Below are positions 31,787 to 40,510 of a stretch of DNA of 64,000 bases, in pieces (the first letter of the stretch is position 1; each line of letters starts with the position of its first letter). Origin of the DNA: Lagopus muta (lineage: Eukaryota; Chordata; Aves; Galliformes; Phasianidae); assembly GCF_023343835.1 (NCBI RefSeq), contig NC_064471.1, positions 6,189,598 to 6,253,597 on the forward strand, read 5' to 3'. Both the position numbers and the translations under genes were made by a program. The notes beneath the pieces were generated by a model. The model searched no databases, was not told where the DNA came from, and saw nothing but the letters and a program-made list of their open reading frames with translations.

Positions 31787-34337
31787 GTCCCACTTACATC
31801 AGGTTTAACTTTCCTGGATGGGACCCACAAAATTTTTCCAGAATTTTTATTTTTTACTGCAGCATATCCTCTTCCCCATACCAAAATAGACCAGCCCGAT
31901 TCCCAAATACCACTATCTACCTTGATCTTAACCGGTGGCCCTTCCTCAATGATTCTTGGCTGCCAATGCTTTTGTATCGGGGTTCTTGTGTTTTCCCCAC
32001 GCTCAAAATGATTCAATGCATATAATGCTCGTGCCAAAATCTCTCCTTGTTCTGATACCGGAATTCTGTATGTCCTCCGCCCTCCCCCAGGACACGAATT
32101 TTTTCTCTGAGGAGGCGGTTAGCCCTTTCAACAATAGCTTGACCTTGTGAGTTGCCTGAAATTCCTGTAGTATGTGTGATATTCCAACGGGCTAACCATT
32201 CTTTAGACGAACGTGAAGTAAAACAAGAGCCATTATCTGTTTTTATATGGCGTGGCATTCCCAAAATTGCTATGGCTGTGGCCCAATGATGTTGTGCCGC
32301 TGTAGAACTAGTACGGCTGTGCTGTGTAGCAATAATGACTGTAGAAGACGTATCAACTGTCACTGCGAGCCATTGTCTTGGTGCCATTCGCGGTTCCATC
32401 ATAAAATCTGTCTGCCAAATATCCAATGGGGTGAGACCACGGGGATTAACCCCTGCCCCTAACGCCGGCGCAGAATTACAATATGGACACATCTGCACAA
32501 TTTCCCTAGCAACTGTGATAGGGATAGAACACGTTCGAGCTAACGCTTTTGCCCCTATGTGTAATGTAGAATGAAGATCACGAGCCTCTTGCAGGGTATA
32601 TACCTGCTTCCTAGCCATTTGATCAGCTATGTCATTTCCTTTTGTAAAAAATCCTGGAACATCAGAATGGCTACGGACGTGAAGAATAGCAACTGGCTCT
32701 GACCTAACCACTAAGGCATCTTCCAATAGGGCTGCAGTTACTGTATTGGGCTGTCCCTCTTTGCCCATACGCAGTAACATTTTAGCCACGAATGCAGAAT
32801 CAGTAACGATGTTACAAGGTGTCTGAGGCCAAAGGCGCAACGCAACTGCCACAGCTCTGGCCTCAAGCATTTGAACACTTGCTGAACAATCTATTATCAC
32901 CTTAGACTCCCATTTGCCATCCTGAGCTTGCCAGACAGCTACTCCTTGTTTAGTAGCTGAAGAAGCATCAGTAAAAATTGTTGGGCCGTCCACAGGGGTA
33001 TCCAGTACTCTATACTGCAGTGATATCTGGAGAGGCCTTGCTAGATCAAAGATAGGCAGTGAGTCTGTGTAGCTAAGATTACCACTGAAATCATAGAGAA
33101 CAAGGAAAACCTCCTCTGGCAAAGGCTGAACGTTCCGAAAGGTTCCTGGCAGGTATATAGTATCAAGGTCCTTTCCAAAGGCCCTTATTGCAGTAAGACG
33201 GGTTTTACGTAACAATAACGAGAGTTGTTCTAACCACGAGGTAAATGCTTTTGTCGGCTGAACAGAAAACAACCAGCACAATGGACGAGGACGAGAGCTA
33301 AGGGCATGCCCTATTACAGCTGCTGATCCCTCCTGGCATCTAGTCACTGCGCCTTCTAGTGGCTGGTCTGAATTCCACCTTGCAAGCGCATGGAAGGAAC
33401 AGGCTACTAGTATTTCTTGCCAAGCAGACTCCATCTCTGGTGTCCACTGTCTCTCTTCCTGAGGATTAGATCCCTTTAACTGATCATAAAAGGGTTTCAT
33501 AAGCCGTGGAGGTATGCCTAATGCATTTCGCACCCATTGCATAGCCCCCACAAGCTTCTGAACATCCCACAGAGTTGTAATATGGGGTTTAATTTTTAAT
33601 CCTTCTGGGATCACCGTTTCAGATCCAAACCTGTATCCCAGGAACTCAATTCCTGGTTCTCTCTGAATTTTTTCTTGTGAAATAACAAATCCAGCAGTAA
33701 TAAGCACATTAACTATCTGCTCCTCTAACACTTGCAGCTGGGAATCACTTGGTGCTGCAAGCAACAGGTCGTCCATATAATGAGCAAGCTGACAGTTCGA
33801 TAGTGACTGTCTTACTGGTTCTATAATTTTGCCTACTACCAATTGACAAATTATTGGAGAGCAAGCCATTCCTTGTGGAAGAACCTTCCACTGAAATCTT
33901 TGAGCAGGTCCCTGATTGTTCAGGACCGGGACAGTGAATGCAAAAGCCTCTCTGTCCTGCTCTGCTAGCGGAATAGAAAAGAAGCAGTCCTTAAGGTCAA
34001 TGACCATCAGGGGCCATCCTTCCGGTATAGCCGAAAGCAGAGGTCCCCCTTGCTGAACCGGACCAAAAGGGATAAGTTGCGCATTGACTGCTCGGAGATC
34101 ATGTAACAGTCGGAAGGATCCCGATGCTTTTCGAATTACAAAAACAGGCGTATTCCAACTACTGAGTGACGGTTCTATATGTCCTGCATTAAGTTCTCGT
34201 GAAACAATCTGTACAAGCGCTGCTAATTTATCAACAGAAAGGGGCCACTGATCCACCCAAACGGGAGATACATCCCGTTTCCAACGCAACGGAATCGCAT
34301 ATTGCAGCGCTAAATGATGGACAGTGGCCCTTTTCAT
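31783..34337 (-). pseudogene. pol: Pol of the nested provirus (RT-RNase H-IN), one frameshift
   Basis: Entered by a -1 shift at the end of pro. Residues from the ATG at 34337: RT D114 (VIDLKDCFF), LPQG at 154-157 and YMDD at 187-190. RNase H has D457 (FTDAS), E492 and D513. The integrase zinc site is H589/H593 with C617/C620, and the catalytic triad is D644, D701 and E737. After E737 the frame is lost: it runs to a stop at 32013, while the rest of the integrase, including its Trp-rich C-terminal domain, continues in another frame to 31783. The indel lies in the G-rich stretch at about 32070-32095. Every catalytic residue is upstream of it. The final stop overlaps the env ATG. A sequencing or assembly error in the G run is an alternative to a real mutation. 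Confidence 0.88.
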
Positions 34338-34343
34338 AAATTT
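34334..34343 (-). promoter_or_regulatory. pro-pol -1 frameshift site AAATTTA-UGA
   Basis: In the pro frame the codons read ACA AAT TTA TGA, which gives the heptamer A AAT TTA immediately before the stop. Slipping back one base leads straight into pol. AAAUUUA followed by a stop is the known frameshift site of avian sarcoma/leukosis viruses, so this piece is conserved. Confidence 0.9.
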
Positions 34344-34792
34344 GTCAGTTTTACTCCCATCTCAAAAAGAAAGTCCCTGCCAAGTATGGATCCTCCTATT
34401 GGTGCTAAAGTAGGAAGGATGATTACATTTTTTTCCATGGTACCATCATCATTGATGATCGCAAGCTCTACCACTCTGTCTGCCTTTCTGGTGGGCACAT
34501 CGCCCCCTACACCCGCAATCGTTCTCCACATAAAAGTCGCGGGCCACTGCCGAGGCAAATCATCTTCTGAGATGACAGTAATATCTGCACCAGAATCAAG
34601 TAAGGCTACAAAAATTACCGCTTTGGGCACCGATGATGGAAGATCTGGATCCATATATGACATCCTAACCGTAACGATTGGTCGTTCTTCTAAATCCATA
34701 GTTAACGCCACTGCGGGCGTCGTGCTTTTGGCCCACCTAGGGATGACGGGAAGGAGTCCTGGGCCATTGGCTCCCTCCCTCTCCCGTTTCCC
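34334..34792 (-). CDS. pro: Retroviral protease (pro) in its own -1 frame
   Basis: Aspartic protease that cleaves the Gag and Gag-Pol polyproteins. The frame is -1 relative to gag, open from the GGGAAAC heptamer (34786-34792) to TGA at 34334, about 150 codons. The active site is LLDSGAD and the flap-like region is 'AGVGGDV'. A 'GRDFLFEMG' block near the C-terminus is of the type found in alpharetroviral proteases. There is no natural start codon of its own, so it would be made only as a Gag-Pro fusion. In avian leukosis-type viruses protease is in the gag frame. Here it is separate, as in betaretroviruses. Confidence 0.85.
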   Translation of the reverse strand, partial: GKREREGANGPGLLPVIPRWAKSTTPAVALTMDLEERPIVTVRMSYMDPDLPSSVPKAVIFVALLDSGADITVISEDDLPRQWPATFMWRTIAGVGGDVPTRKADRVVELAIINDDGTMEKNVIILPTLAPIGGSILGRDFLFEMGVKLTNL

Positions 34793-36558
34793 TGCAGTGG
34801 GATTCTAAATTTTTTACACTGACGTGAAACATGTCCGGCTCCGCCACATAATTGGCACCGTTTGTCTGATCCTTGCCCCATCTTCTTAGGGCACTGTGCT
34901 TTGAAATGGCCACGTTGCCCACACTTAAAACACGGGCCTTTATTCCTTCCTTCCCTGACCCGATTGGCGTCTATCATTTCCTGCATGGCGGCTGCTAATC
35001 CCTCATTAGTTAATGGTGCAACTTTCTGATGATCTAACACATATTTAATAAGCTCCCCTGGGGTAGTTAGGTTACCCGGTGCTGCTCTAATGATTTGCTG
35101 GATGTCTGGCAACGATTTCTGTTTAAGACATTCTATTATGACTGCGGATTGGACCTCCCTTGGGAGATCAGATCCCTCCACTGCACGAATTAGGCGATTC
35201 GCAAAATCAGAAAATGACTCAGAGTGGCTCTGCTTTATGTCTGCCCACGGATGCACAGGTTCCGCAACCTTAGCCACTTCTCGCAGGGCTTGGAGGGCTG
35301 CCGTTGTAACAGCTGCCAGCTCTCCTGGTCTGAGCATTGCTGCTTGGCCCTCCGGGGATCCCACCATTCCATCTGCCAGGCCTTGAAGACGTACAAGAGT
35401 AGTTCTCTCGCCTCTGCGCTGGCCATTGGCTGGATGGTGGGGGTCCCGGTTGGCAGCAGCCACCACAGCTTGAAGTAGTCTATCCCATTCATCATGCCAT
35501 AGGGTGTATTGTACGGGCTCAAGAATAACATGCATAAGGTTCACCGCATCATATGGCAAAAGACTAGAAGCCATAAGAGCTTCCACTGCTGCCATAGTAA
35601 CAGGGGAACGCAGGCCTTTGCTCTTAACTAATTCCGAAAGATGAGTAACCGCTTTGGAATCTAGAGGAACCCAAGCTGGACCCTCTGGTCTTACCACCAC
35701 CGGCAGAGCGAGAGCGACATCTGCTGGATCTGCGGCTTGTATGTCCTCCCTCACTCGAGCCCAATCAGTGAGGGTAGGCGGGCCCCATGAAGCTGTCGAT
35801 ATGGGACCACGCCCCTCCTGGGCGGACTCCGGGGCCATCCCCGTCGGAACACTCCCCCCACAGCAAGGCCGGGGACAATCCACGCCCCTCGGGGGGTGGC
35901 CACCGTTGCAGGCAGAATCGGGCAGTGGGTGAGTCCCGCCCCCACTGTCGCATTCCACAGGTTGTATCCCAGCCCCTCCAGACATCTCTCCCTTCTCAAG
36001 GACCCTCTTATCAACTGTGTTAGAAGTTATACTACTTTCCTCCACCGACCCCCCTTCCCCGTTATCTTTATAGGGCTTAAGCGAAGGATATATGCTGCGA
36101 GCCGGGTACGGAGGTGGGTCCTCCCTTTTATGGTATGATTGCTCCTGCTTCACTTCGTTCTTTATCTCCAGGGTCGTTGTTTCTGGTGGGGCCGAAGGAG
36201 TCAGCGCCATCTTGCCCTCTGGCGAATCTGTAGGGGAGACAAGACCCCCCCCTGGCCCGAGCCCCAGCAGCTCCCTAGCACGGTCACCTGCAATCTTCTC
36301 CTCTTTTGCTTTCTTAAGAGCTGTTAAAATCAATCCCCATACCAAAAACTCTGCTGGTTTCTGAGTAATCATTGCCCTCTGTGAGAGCGCGGCAGTAAAC
36401 AAATCCCAATTATTAGGATCATATAAATCAGAAGGGGATGATAGTAGTCCCTCCTTCTCCAGCAACAAAAGTGTCGCTGAAATCTCCTTCTTAGAAGGAA
36501 TATTTTTCCCGCAATAATTATTGCATGCATGGAAAATCACCTTTATGACGGCTTCCAT
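34702..36558 (-). CDS. gag: Gag polyprotein (MA-CA-NC), alpharetrovirus-like, open
   Basis: The ATG at 36558 is chosen because the protein then begins with a matrix-like MEAVIKV segment. The frame stays open upstream to an ATG at 36699, which adds 47 residues. Length is 618 aa. Landmarks from this start: matrix at about 1-110, the late-domain motif PPPY near 148-151, a Gly/Pro/Cys-rich linker, and a capsid starting around 253. The major homology region ('ESFSDFANRLIRAVE') is at about 447-461. Two CCHC knuckles occupy 543-556 (CFKCGQRGHFKAQC) and 568-581 (CQLCGGAGHVSRQC). The order and motifs match avian alpharetroviral Gag, except that protease is not fused at the end. There are no stops or frameshifts. 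Confidence 0.92.
   Translation of the reverse strand: MEAVIKVIFHACNNYCGKNIPSKKEISATLLLLEKEGLLSSPSDLYDPNNWDLFTAALSQRAMITQKPAEFLVWGLILTALKKAKEEKIAGDRARELLGLGPGGGLVSPTDSPEGKMALTPSAPPETTTLEIKNEVKQEQSYHKREDPPPYPARSIYPSLKPYKDNGEGGSVEESSITSNTVDKRVLEKGEMSGGAGIQPVECDSGGGTHPLPDSACNGGHPPRGVDCPRPCCGGSVPTGMAPESAQEGRGPISTASWGPPTLTDWARVREDIQAADPADVALALPVVVRPEGPAWVPLDSKAVTHLSELVKSKGLRSPVTMAAVEALMASSLLPYDAVNLMHVILEPVQYTLWHDEWDRLLQAVVAAANRDPHHPANGQRRGERTTLVRLQGLADGMVGSPEGQAAMLRPGELAAVTTAALQALREVAKVAEPVHPWADIKQSHSESFSDFANRLIRAVEGSDLPREVQSAVIIECLKQKSLPDIQQIIRAAPGNLTTPGELIKYVLDHQKVAPLTNEGLAAAMQEMIDANRVREGRNKGPCFKCGQRGHFKAQCPKKMGQGSDKRCQLCGGAGHVSRQCKKFRIPLQGNGRGREPMAQDSFPSSLGGPKARRPQWR
34786..34792 (-). promoter_or_regulatory. 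gag-pro -1 frameshift heptamer GGGAAAC
   Basis: In the gag frame the codons are CAG GGA AAC, giving G GGA AAC, a standard X XXY YYZ slippery heptamer used at gag-pro by some betaretroviruses. The -1 frame is open from here into pro without a stop, and gag ends 27 codons later at 34702. I looked for a strong 3' stem by eye and saw only short GC-rich pairings. Confidence 0.75.
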
Positions 36559-36770
36559 AACGCCTCTGGCCGAACATACACCTGGCCTCTTCTGGCGTTT
36601 CCCCCCTAGCGTCCTAGGGGAATCTTGGCTCCTTTTCCCCGAGCCTCCCGCCTGACGAGGAGTAATGCGCACTCCTCCCCGTCCCCGGGTTTCCACCACT
36701 CCGCGGATTTGAATTTACCGCTACCGCAGTGGAATCCTGCTTCTGGCAGGCAGCTGACTCACTCCCAGGA

Positions 36771-36792
36771 ATCACGTCGATCAGGGTCACCA
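36771..36792 (-). promoter_or_regulatory. Primer-binding site, tRNA-Trp-like with 4-nt insertion
   Basis: Two bases inside the 5' LTR the - strand reads TGGTGACCC, then TGAT, then CGACGTGAT. Without the TGAT it is the tRNA-Trp primer site known from avian leukosis viruses. With it the complementarity is split nine and nine. The leader from here to the gag ATG is about 210 nt. Confidence 0.75.
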
Positions 36793-36794
36793 CT

Positions 36795-37036
36795 TGTTGC
36801 CGTTCGAGCCCGTTTCGAATTTCCCGGGAGACCGCAGCTTGGCCAATTACCGAGGCGACACCAATATGATGAGCAGCAAATGGCGTTTATTACCCGTATA
36901 CACTACCTTATATAGCCTAATTACTTTGTCTACGCCCCCAAGGGGGCACATCACACATCAATCATTAGAGCAGGGAGGGAGCTTAACACATCAGACCCCG
37001 CGGGGGGGTCTCGCAGTTTCGCAGTTGCTGACAACA
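36795..37036 (-). mobile_element. 5' LTR of the nested provirus (242 bp), with promoter
   Basis: On the - strand it starts TGTTGTCAGC and ends GGCAACA. TATATAAGG is at 36906-36914 and AATAAA at 36886-36891. Transcription is expected to start about 25 nt past the TATA box, at or near the AATAAA, as in alpharetroviral LTRs. Confidence 0.92.
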
Positions 37037-39938
37037 TCTTGGTATCGATTACCTCAGAAGGGGATATTTTAAGGATCCCAAAGGGTATCGATGGGCCTTT
37101 GGAATAGCTGCTGTAGACACAGAAGGTGTTAAGCAGTTGTCTGTTCTGCCTGGCCTATCAGAAGATCCGTCTGTTGTGGGGTTGCTACGAGTGGAAGAGC
37201 AACAGGTACCGATAGCTACAAAAACGGTGCACAGACGGCAGTATCGCACCAACAGGGATTCCTTGCTCCCCATTCAGAAGTTAATTCATCAATTAGAGAA
37301 TCAGGGAGTGATCAGCAAAACTCACTCGCCCTTTAACAGCCCCATATGGCCAGTGCGTAAAGCCAGTGGAGAATGGAGGCTGACGGTGGACTACCGTGGC
37401 CTGAATGAAGTCACACCCTCATTGAGTGCTGCCGTGCCAGACATGTTAGAACTCCAATACGAACTGGAGTCAAAAGCAGCTAAGTGGTATGCCAGCACTG
37501 ACATTGCTAACGCCTTTTTCTCCATTCCTTTGGCCAAAGAATGTAGGCCACAGTTCGCTTTCACATGGAGGGGCATTCAGTATACCTGGAACCGTTTGCC
37601 CCAGGGGTGGAAACATAGTCCAACTATTTGTCATGGGTTGATCCAAGCTGCACTGGAACAGGGAGGTGCCCCTGAGCACTTACAGTACATTGATGACATC
37701 ATTGTGTGGGGCAACACAGCAAAGGAAGTTTTTGAGAAAGGAGAGCAAATAATCCAGATCCTTCTCCGTGCTGGTTTTGCTATTAAGCGAAGCAAAGTGA
37801 AAGGACCTGCCCAGGAAATTCAGTTCCTAGGCATAAAGTGGCAAGATGACCGTCGTCACATCCCGACAGATGTGATCGACAAAATCACTGCCATGTCTCC
37901 CCCCACTAATAAGAAAGACACACAATCGTTTCTGGGCGTAGTGGGTTTTTGGAGAATGCATGTTCCAAACTACAGCCTCATTGTAAGCCCACTTTATCAG
38001 GTGACACAGAAGAAGAATGATTTTGTGTGGGGTCCTGAGCAGCAGCAGGCTTTTGAGCAGATTAAACAAGAGATAGCCCGTGCTGTGGCCCTGGGGCCAG
38101 TACGGATGGAACAGGATGTGAAGAACATCCTCTACACTGCTGCTGGAGAGAAAGGCCCCACTTGGAGTTTGTGGCAAAGAGCCCCAGGAGAGACCCGAGG
38201 CCGACCCTTGGGATTCTGGAGTCGAGCCTACAGGGGGTCGGAGGAGGGCTACACTCCAACTGAAAAGGAGATCTTAGCTGCTTATGAGGGGGTTCGGGCT
38301 GCTTCCGAAGTAGTCGGTACCAAAACACAGCTCCTTCTGGCACCTCGACTGCCAGTGTTGAACTGGATGTTCAAGGGAAAGGTTCCTTCCACCCATCATG
38401 CTACTGATGCCACTTGGAGTAAGTGGGTTGCGTTGATTACACAACGAGCACGGATGGGGAACCTCAGCCGTCCAGGAATCCTAGAAGTCATCATGGACTG
38501 GCCTGAAGGTAAAAAGTTTGGAACACCACCAGCAGAAGTAGTATCACGTGCTAAAGAAGCCCCACCATACAATGAACTACCAGAGGATGAAAAGAAATAT
38601 GCCCTATTCACAGATGGATCGTGTCGTATTGTGGGAAAGCATCGCAGATGGAAATCTGCTGTGTGGAGCCCCACACGACAAGTTGCAGAGGCCACCGAAG
38701 GGAAAGGAGAATCGAGCCAATTTGCAGAGGTAAAGGCTGTCCAACTGGCCTTAGATGTCGCTGAGCGGGAGAGGTGGCCAATGCTCTATCTTTACACTGA
38801 TTCATGGATGGTAGCAAATGCCTTATGGGGGTGGTTACAGCAGTGGGAGCAAAATAATTGGCAAAGAAAGGGCAAGCCTATTTGGGCTGCTGACCTATGG
38901 AAAGATATTGCTACCCGAACAAAAAATATGGTTATAAAGGTGCGTCATGTAGATGCTCATGTGCCCAAGAGTAGAGCTACAGAAGACCAGCAAAACAACC
39001 ATCAGGTAGACCGAGCTGCCAGAATTGAGGTGGCTCAAATAGACCTGGACTGGCAGAACAAGGGTGAGTTATTTTTAGCTCGGTGGGCCCATGAGACCTC
39101 AGGTCATCAAGGGAGAGACGCAACATACAAATGGGCCAGAGACCGAGGGGTGGACTTAGCTATGGATGCCATTGTACAAATCATTCATGACTGTGATACA
39201 TGCGCCACAATTAAACAAGCTAAGAGGATGAAACCTCTCTGGGAGGAAGGGTGATGGCAAAAGTACAAATATGGGGAGGCATGGCAGGTTGATTATATCA
39301 CCTTGCCATGATCTCGCAATGGTAAGCATTATGTGCTCACCATGGTGGAGGCAACAACCGGGTGGCTTGAAACATATGCAGTGCCCCATGCTACCGCCCG
39401 AAACACCATATTAGGTCTGGAGAGGCAAATCCTGTGGCGACATGGCACCCCAGAAAGGATTGAGTCAGATAATGGGACTCATTTTAAAAATTCACTTGTG
39501 GATACTTGGGCCAGAGAACATGGCATCGAGTGGATTTATCATATCCCCTGTCATGCACCAGCCTCTGGTAAGATCGAACGCTACAACGGGTTGTTAAAAA
39601 CGATGTTGAAAGCAATGGGTGGCGGAACATTTAAACACTGGGAGAAGCATTTGGCAGAAGCCACCTGGCTGGTTAACACCAGAGGATCAATCAGTCGAGA
39701 TGGTCCTACCCAATCCAGCTCCCTACATATTGTAGAGGGAGATAAGGTCCCTGTAGTACATGTAAAGAACATGTTAGGAAAAGCAGTTTGGGTTTTTCCT
39801 GCTTCTGGGAAGGGCAAACCTCTTCGCGGAACTGTCTTTGCCCAGGGACCTGGGTCCACCTGGTGGGTGATGCAGAAAAACGGGGATGTTCAGTGTGTAC
39901 CACAAGGGAATTTGATGTTGGGGGAGTGCAGTCTGTAA
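37037..39938 (+). pseudogene. pol: ERVL copy 2 pol, second part, two nonsense codons
   Basis: It continues the frame broken at 28906, starting with the duplicated TCTTGG. It encodes RT (LPQG, YIDD), RNase H (FTDGS, YTDSW) and integrase, closely similar to copy 1. Two stops interrupt the integrase: TGA at 39252-39254 and at 39309-39311. At both places copy 1 has CGA, so each is a C-to-T change at a CpG. The frame beyond them is open to 39938 and ends like copy 1. RT and RNase H lie before the first stop, but the split by the nested provirus makes the copy non-functional. Confidence 0.92.
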
Positions 39939-39973
39939 TCCCATGTGTTAAGCATGATGTAGTGATGTAGAAT

Positions 39974-39984
39974 AAGGGGTGGAA
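39974..39984 (+). promoter_or_regulatory. Polypurine tract of ERVL copy 2
   Basis: AAGGGGTGGAA directly before the LTR start, the same as in copy 1. Confidence 0.85.
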
Positions 39985-40177
39985 TGTCATGGTTTTATGA
40001 TTTTTGGTCATCAGTATTCCACACCATAACATCATGTAATGCACTGGGGGTGGGGTTTGATATCTGCTGAATGTTCGTCCGTCGGAGAAGAACTACATTT
40101 CCCCAGGAGACTTTGCGGTCAGCAAGGGGATATAACTCCAAGCAAGGTCACCTGATCCTTCTTCTTCGCCTGCTCTT

Positions 40178-40247
40178 CGCTGTCTGCGCTTCGCTATCTG
40201 CGCTTCGCCGCCTGCGCTTCGCCATCTGCACTTCGCCGTCTGTACTT
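40178..40247 (+). repeat. 14-bp minisatellite (five units) in the ERVL LTR
   Basis: Five consecutive units of the form CGCTRTCTGCGCTT with one to three changes each, located 45 bases downstream of the TATAA element, so probably inside R or the proximal transcript. Confidence 0.85.
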
Positions 40248-40313
40248 CAGTCTCTCAACTGGACTGCACTTCTCACCCCAGCATTGTGGTGAGGTCTATA
40301 CAATTCAAACAGA

Positions 40314-40334
40314 CTCTCTCTCTCTCTCTCTCTC
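40314..40334. repeat. (CT)n microsatellite in the ERVL LTR
   Basis: About ten CT units. Shorter CT runs occupy the same position in the LTRs at 27494 and 27799. Confidence 0.9.
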
Positions 40335-40510
40335 ATTGTATTTTACTAATACTATATTTAGTAAAATCATTTGTTCCACCTCAGATCAGTGCTGTTGTTT
40401 TCAAGTATTTTGGGGTCCCCTGCTTCCCCTTTCCCAGAGGCGCGGATCCGCAGATCCCTCCGCCCTGCTGGTCACGGAACTGGGCCGGACCAGCCCATAA
40501 ACCGTTGACA

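Larger units (their letters stand above)
28907..37036 (-). mobile_element. Complete alpharetrovirus-like provirus nested in ERVL copy 2
   Basis: An 8,130-bp provirus on the - strand, with 242-bp LTRs at both ends that start TGTTG and end CAACA. It is flanked by the 6-bp duplication TCTTGG in ERVL pol. Order on the - strand: 5' LTR (36795-37036), primer site, gag, pro, pol, env, AT-rich region, polypurine tract, 3' LTR (28907-29148). The two LTRs differ at three positions in two places, so the insertion is recent. Gag and the LTR (AATAAA..GCCATTTG followed by an ATTGGTGT block) indicate the alpharetrovirus lineage. Env does not fit that lineage. pol carries one apparent frameshift. Confidence 0.93.
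39985..40510 (+). mobile_element. 3' LTR of ERVL copy 2 (526 bp)
   Basis: It begins TGTCATGG and ends CCGTTGACA, with TGTCA/TGACA terminal repeats. A TATAA element lies at 40131-40135, followed by five 14-bp repeats at 40178-40247, a CT microsatellite at 40314-40334 and an AT-rich AGTAAAAT stretch. No exact AATAAA is seen. The partner 5' LTR is missing, so no target duplication can be tested. Confidence 0.85.

Noticed and set aside
34314..34808. 164-codon open frame on the + strand
   Set aside because: Antisense to pro and the end of gag in the nested provirus; no independent start context or motifs.
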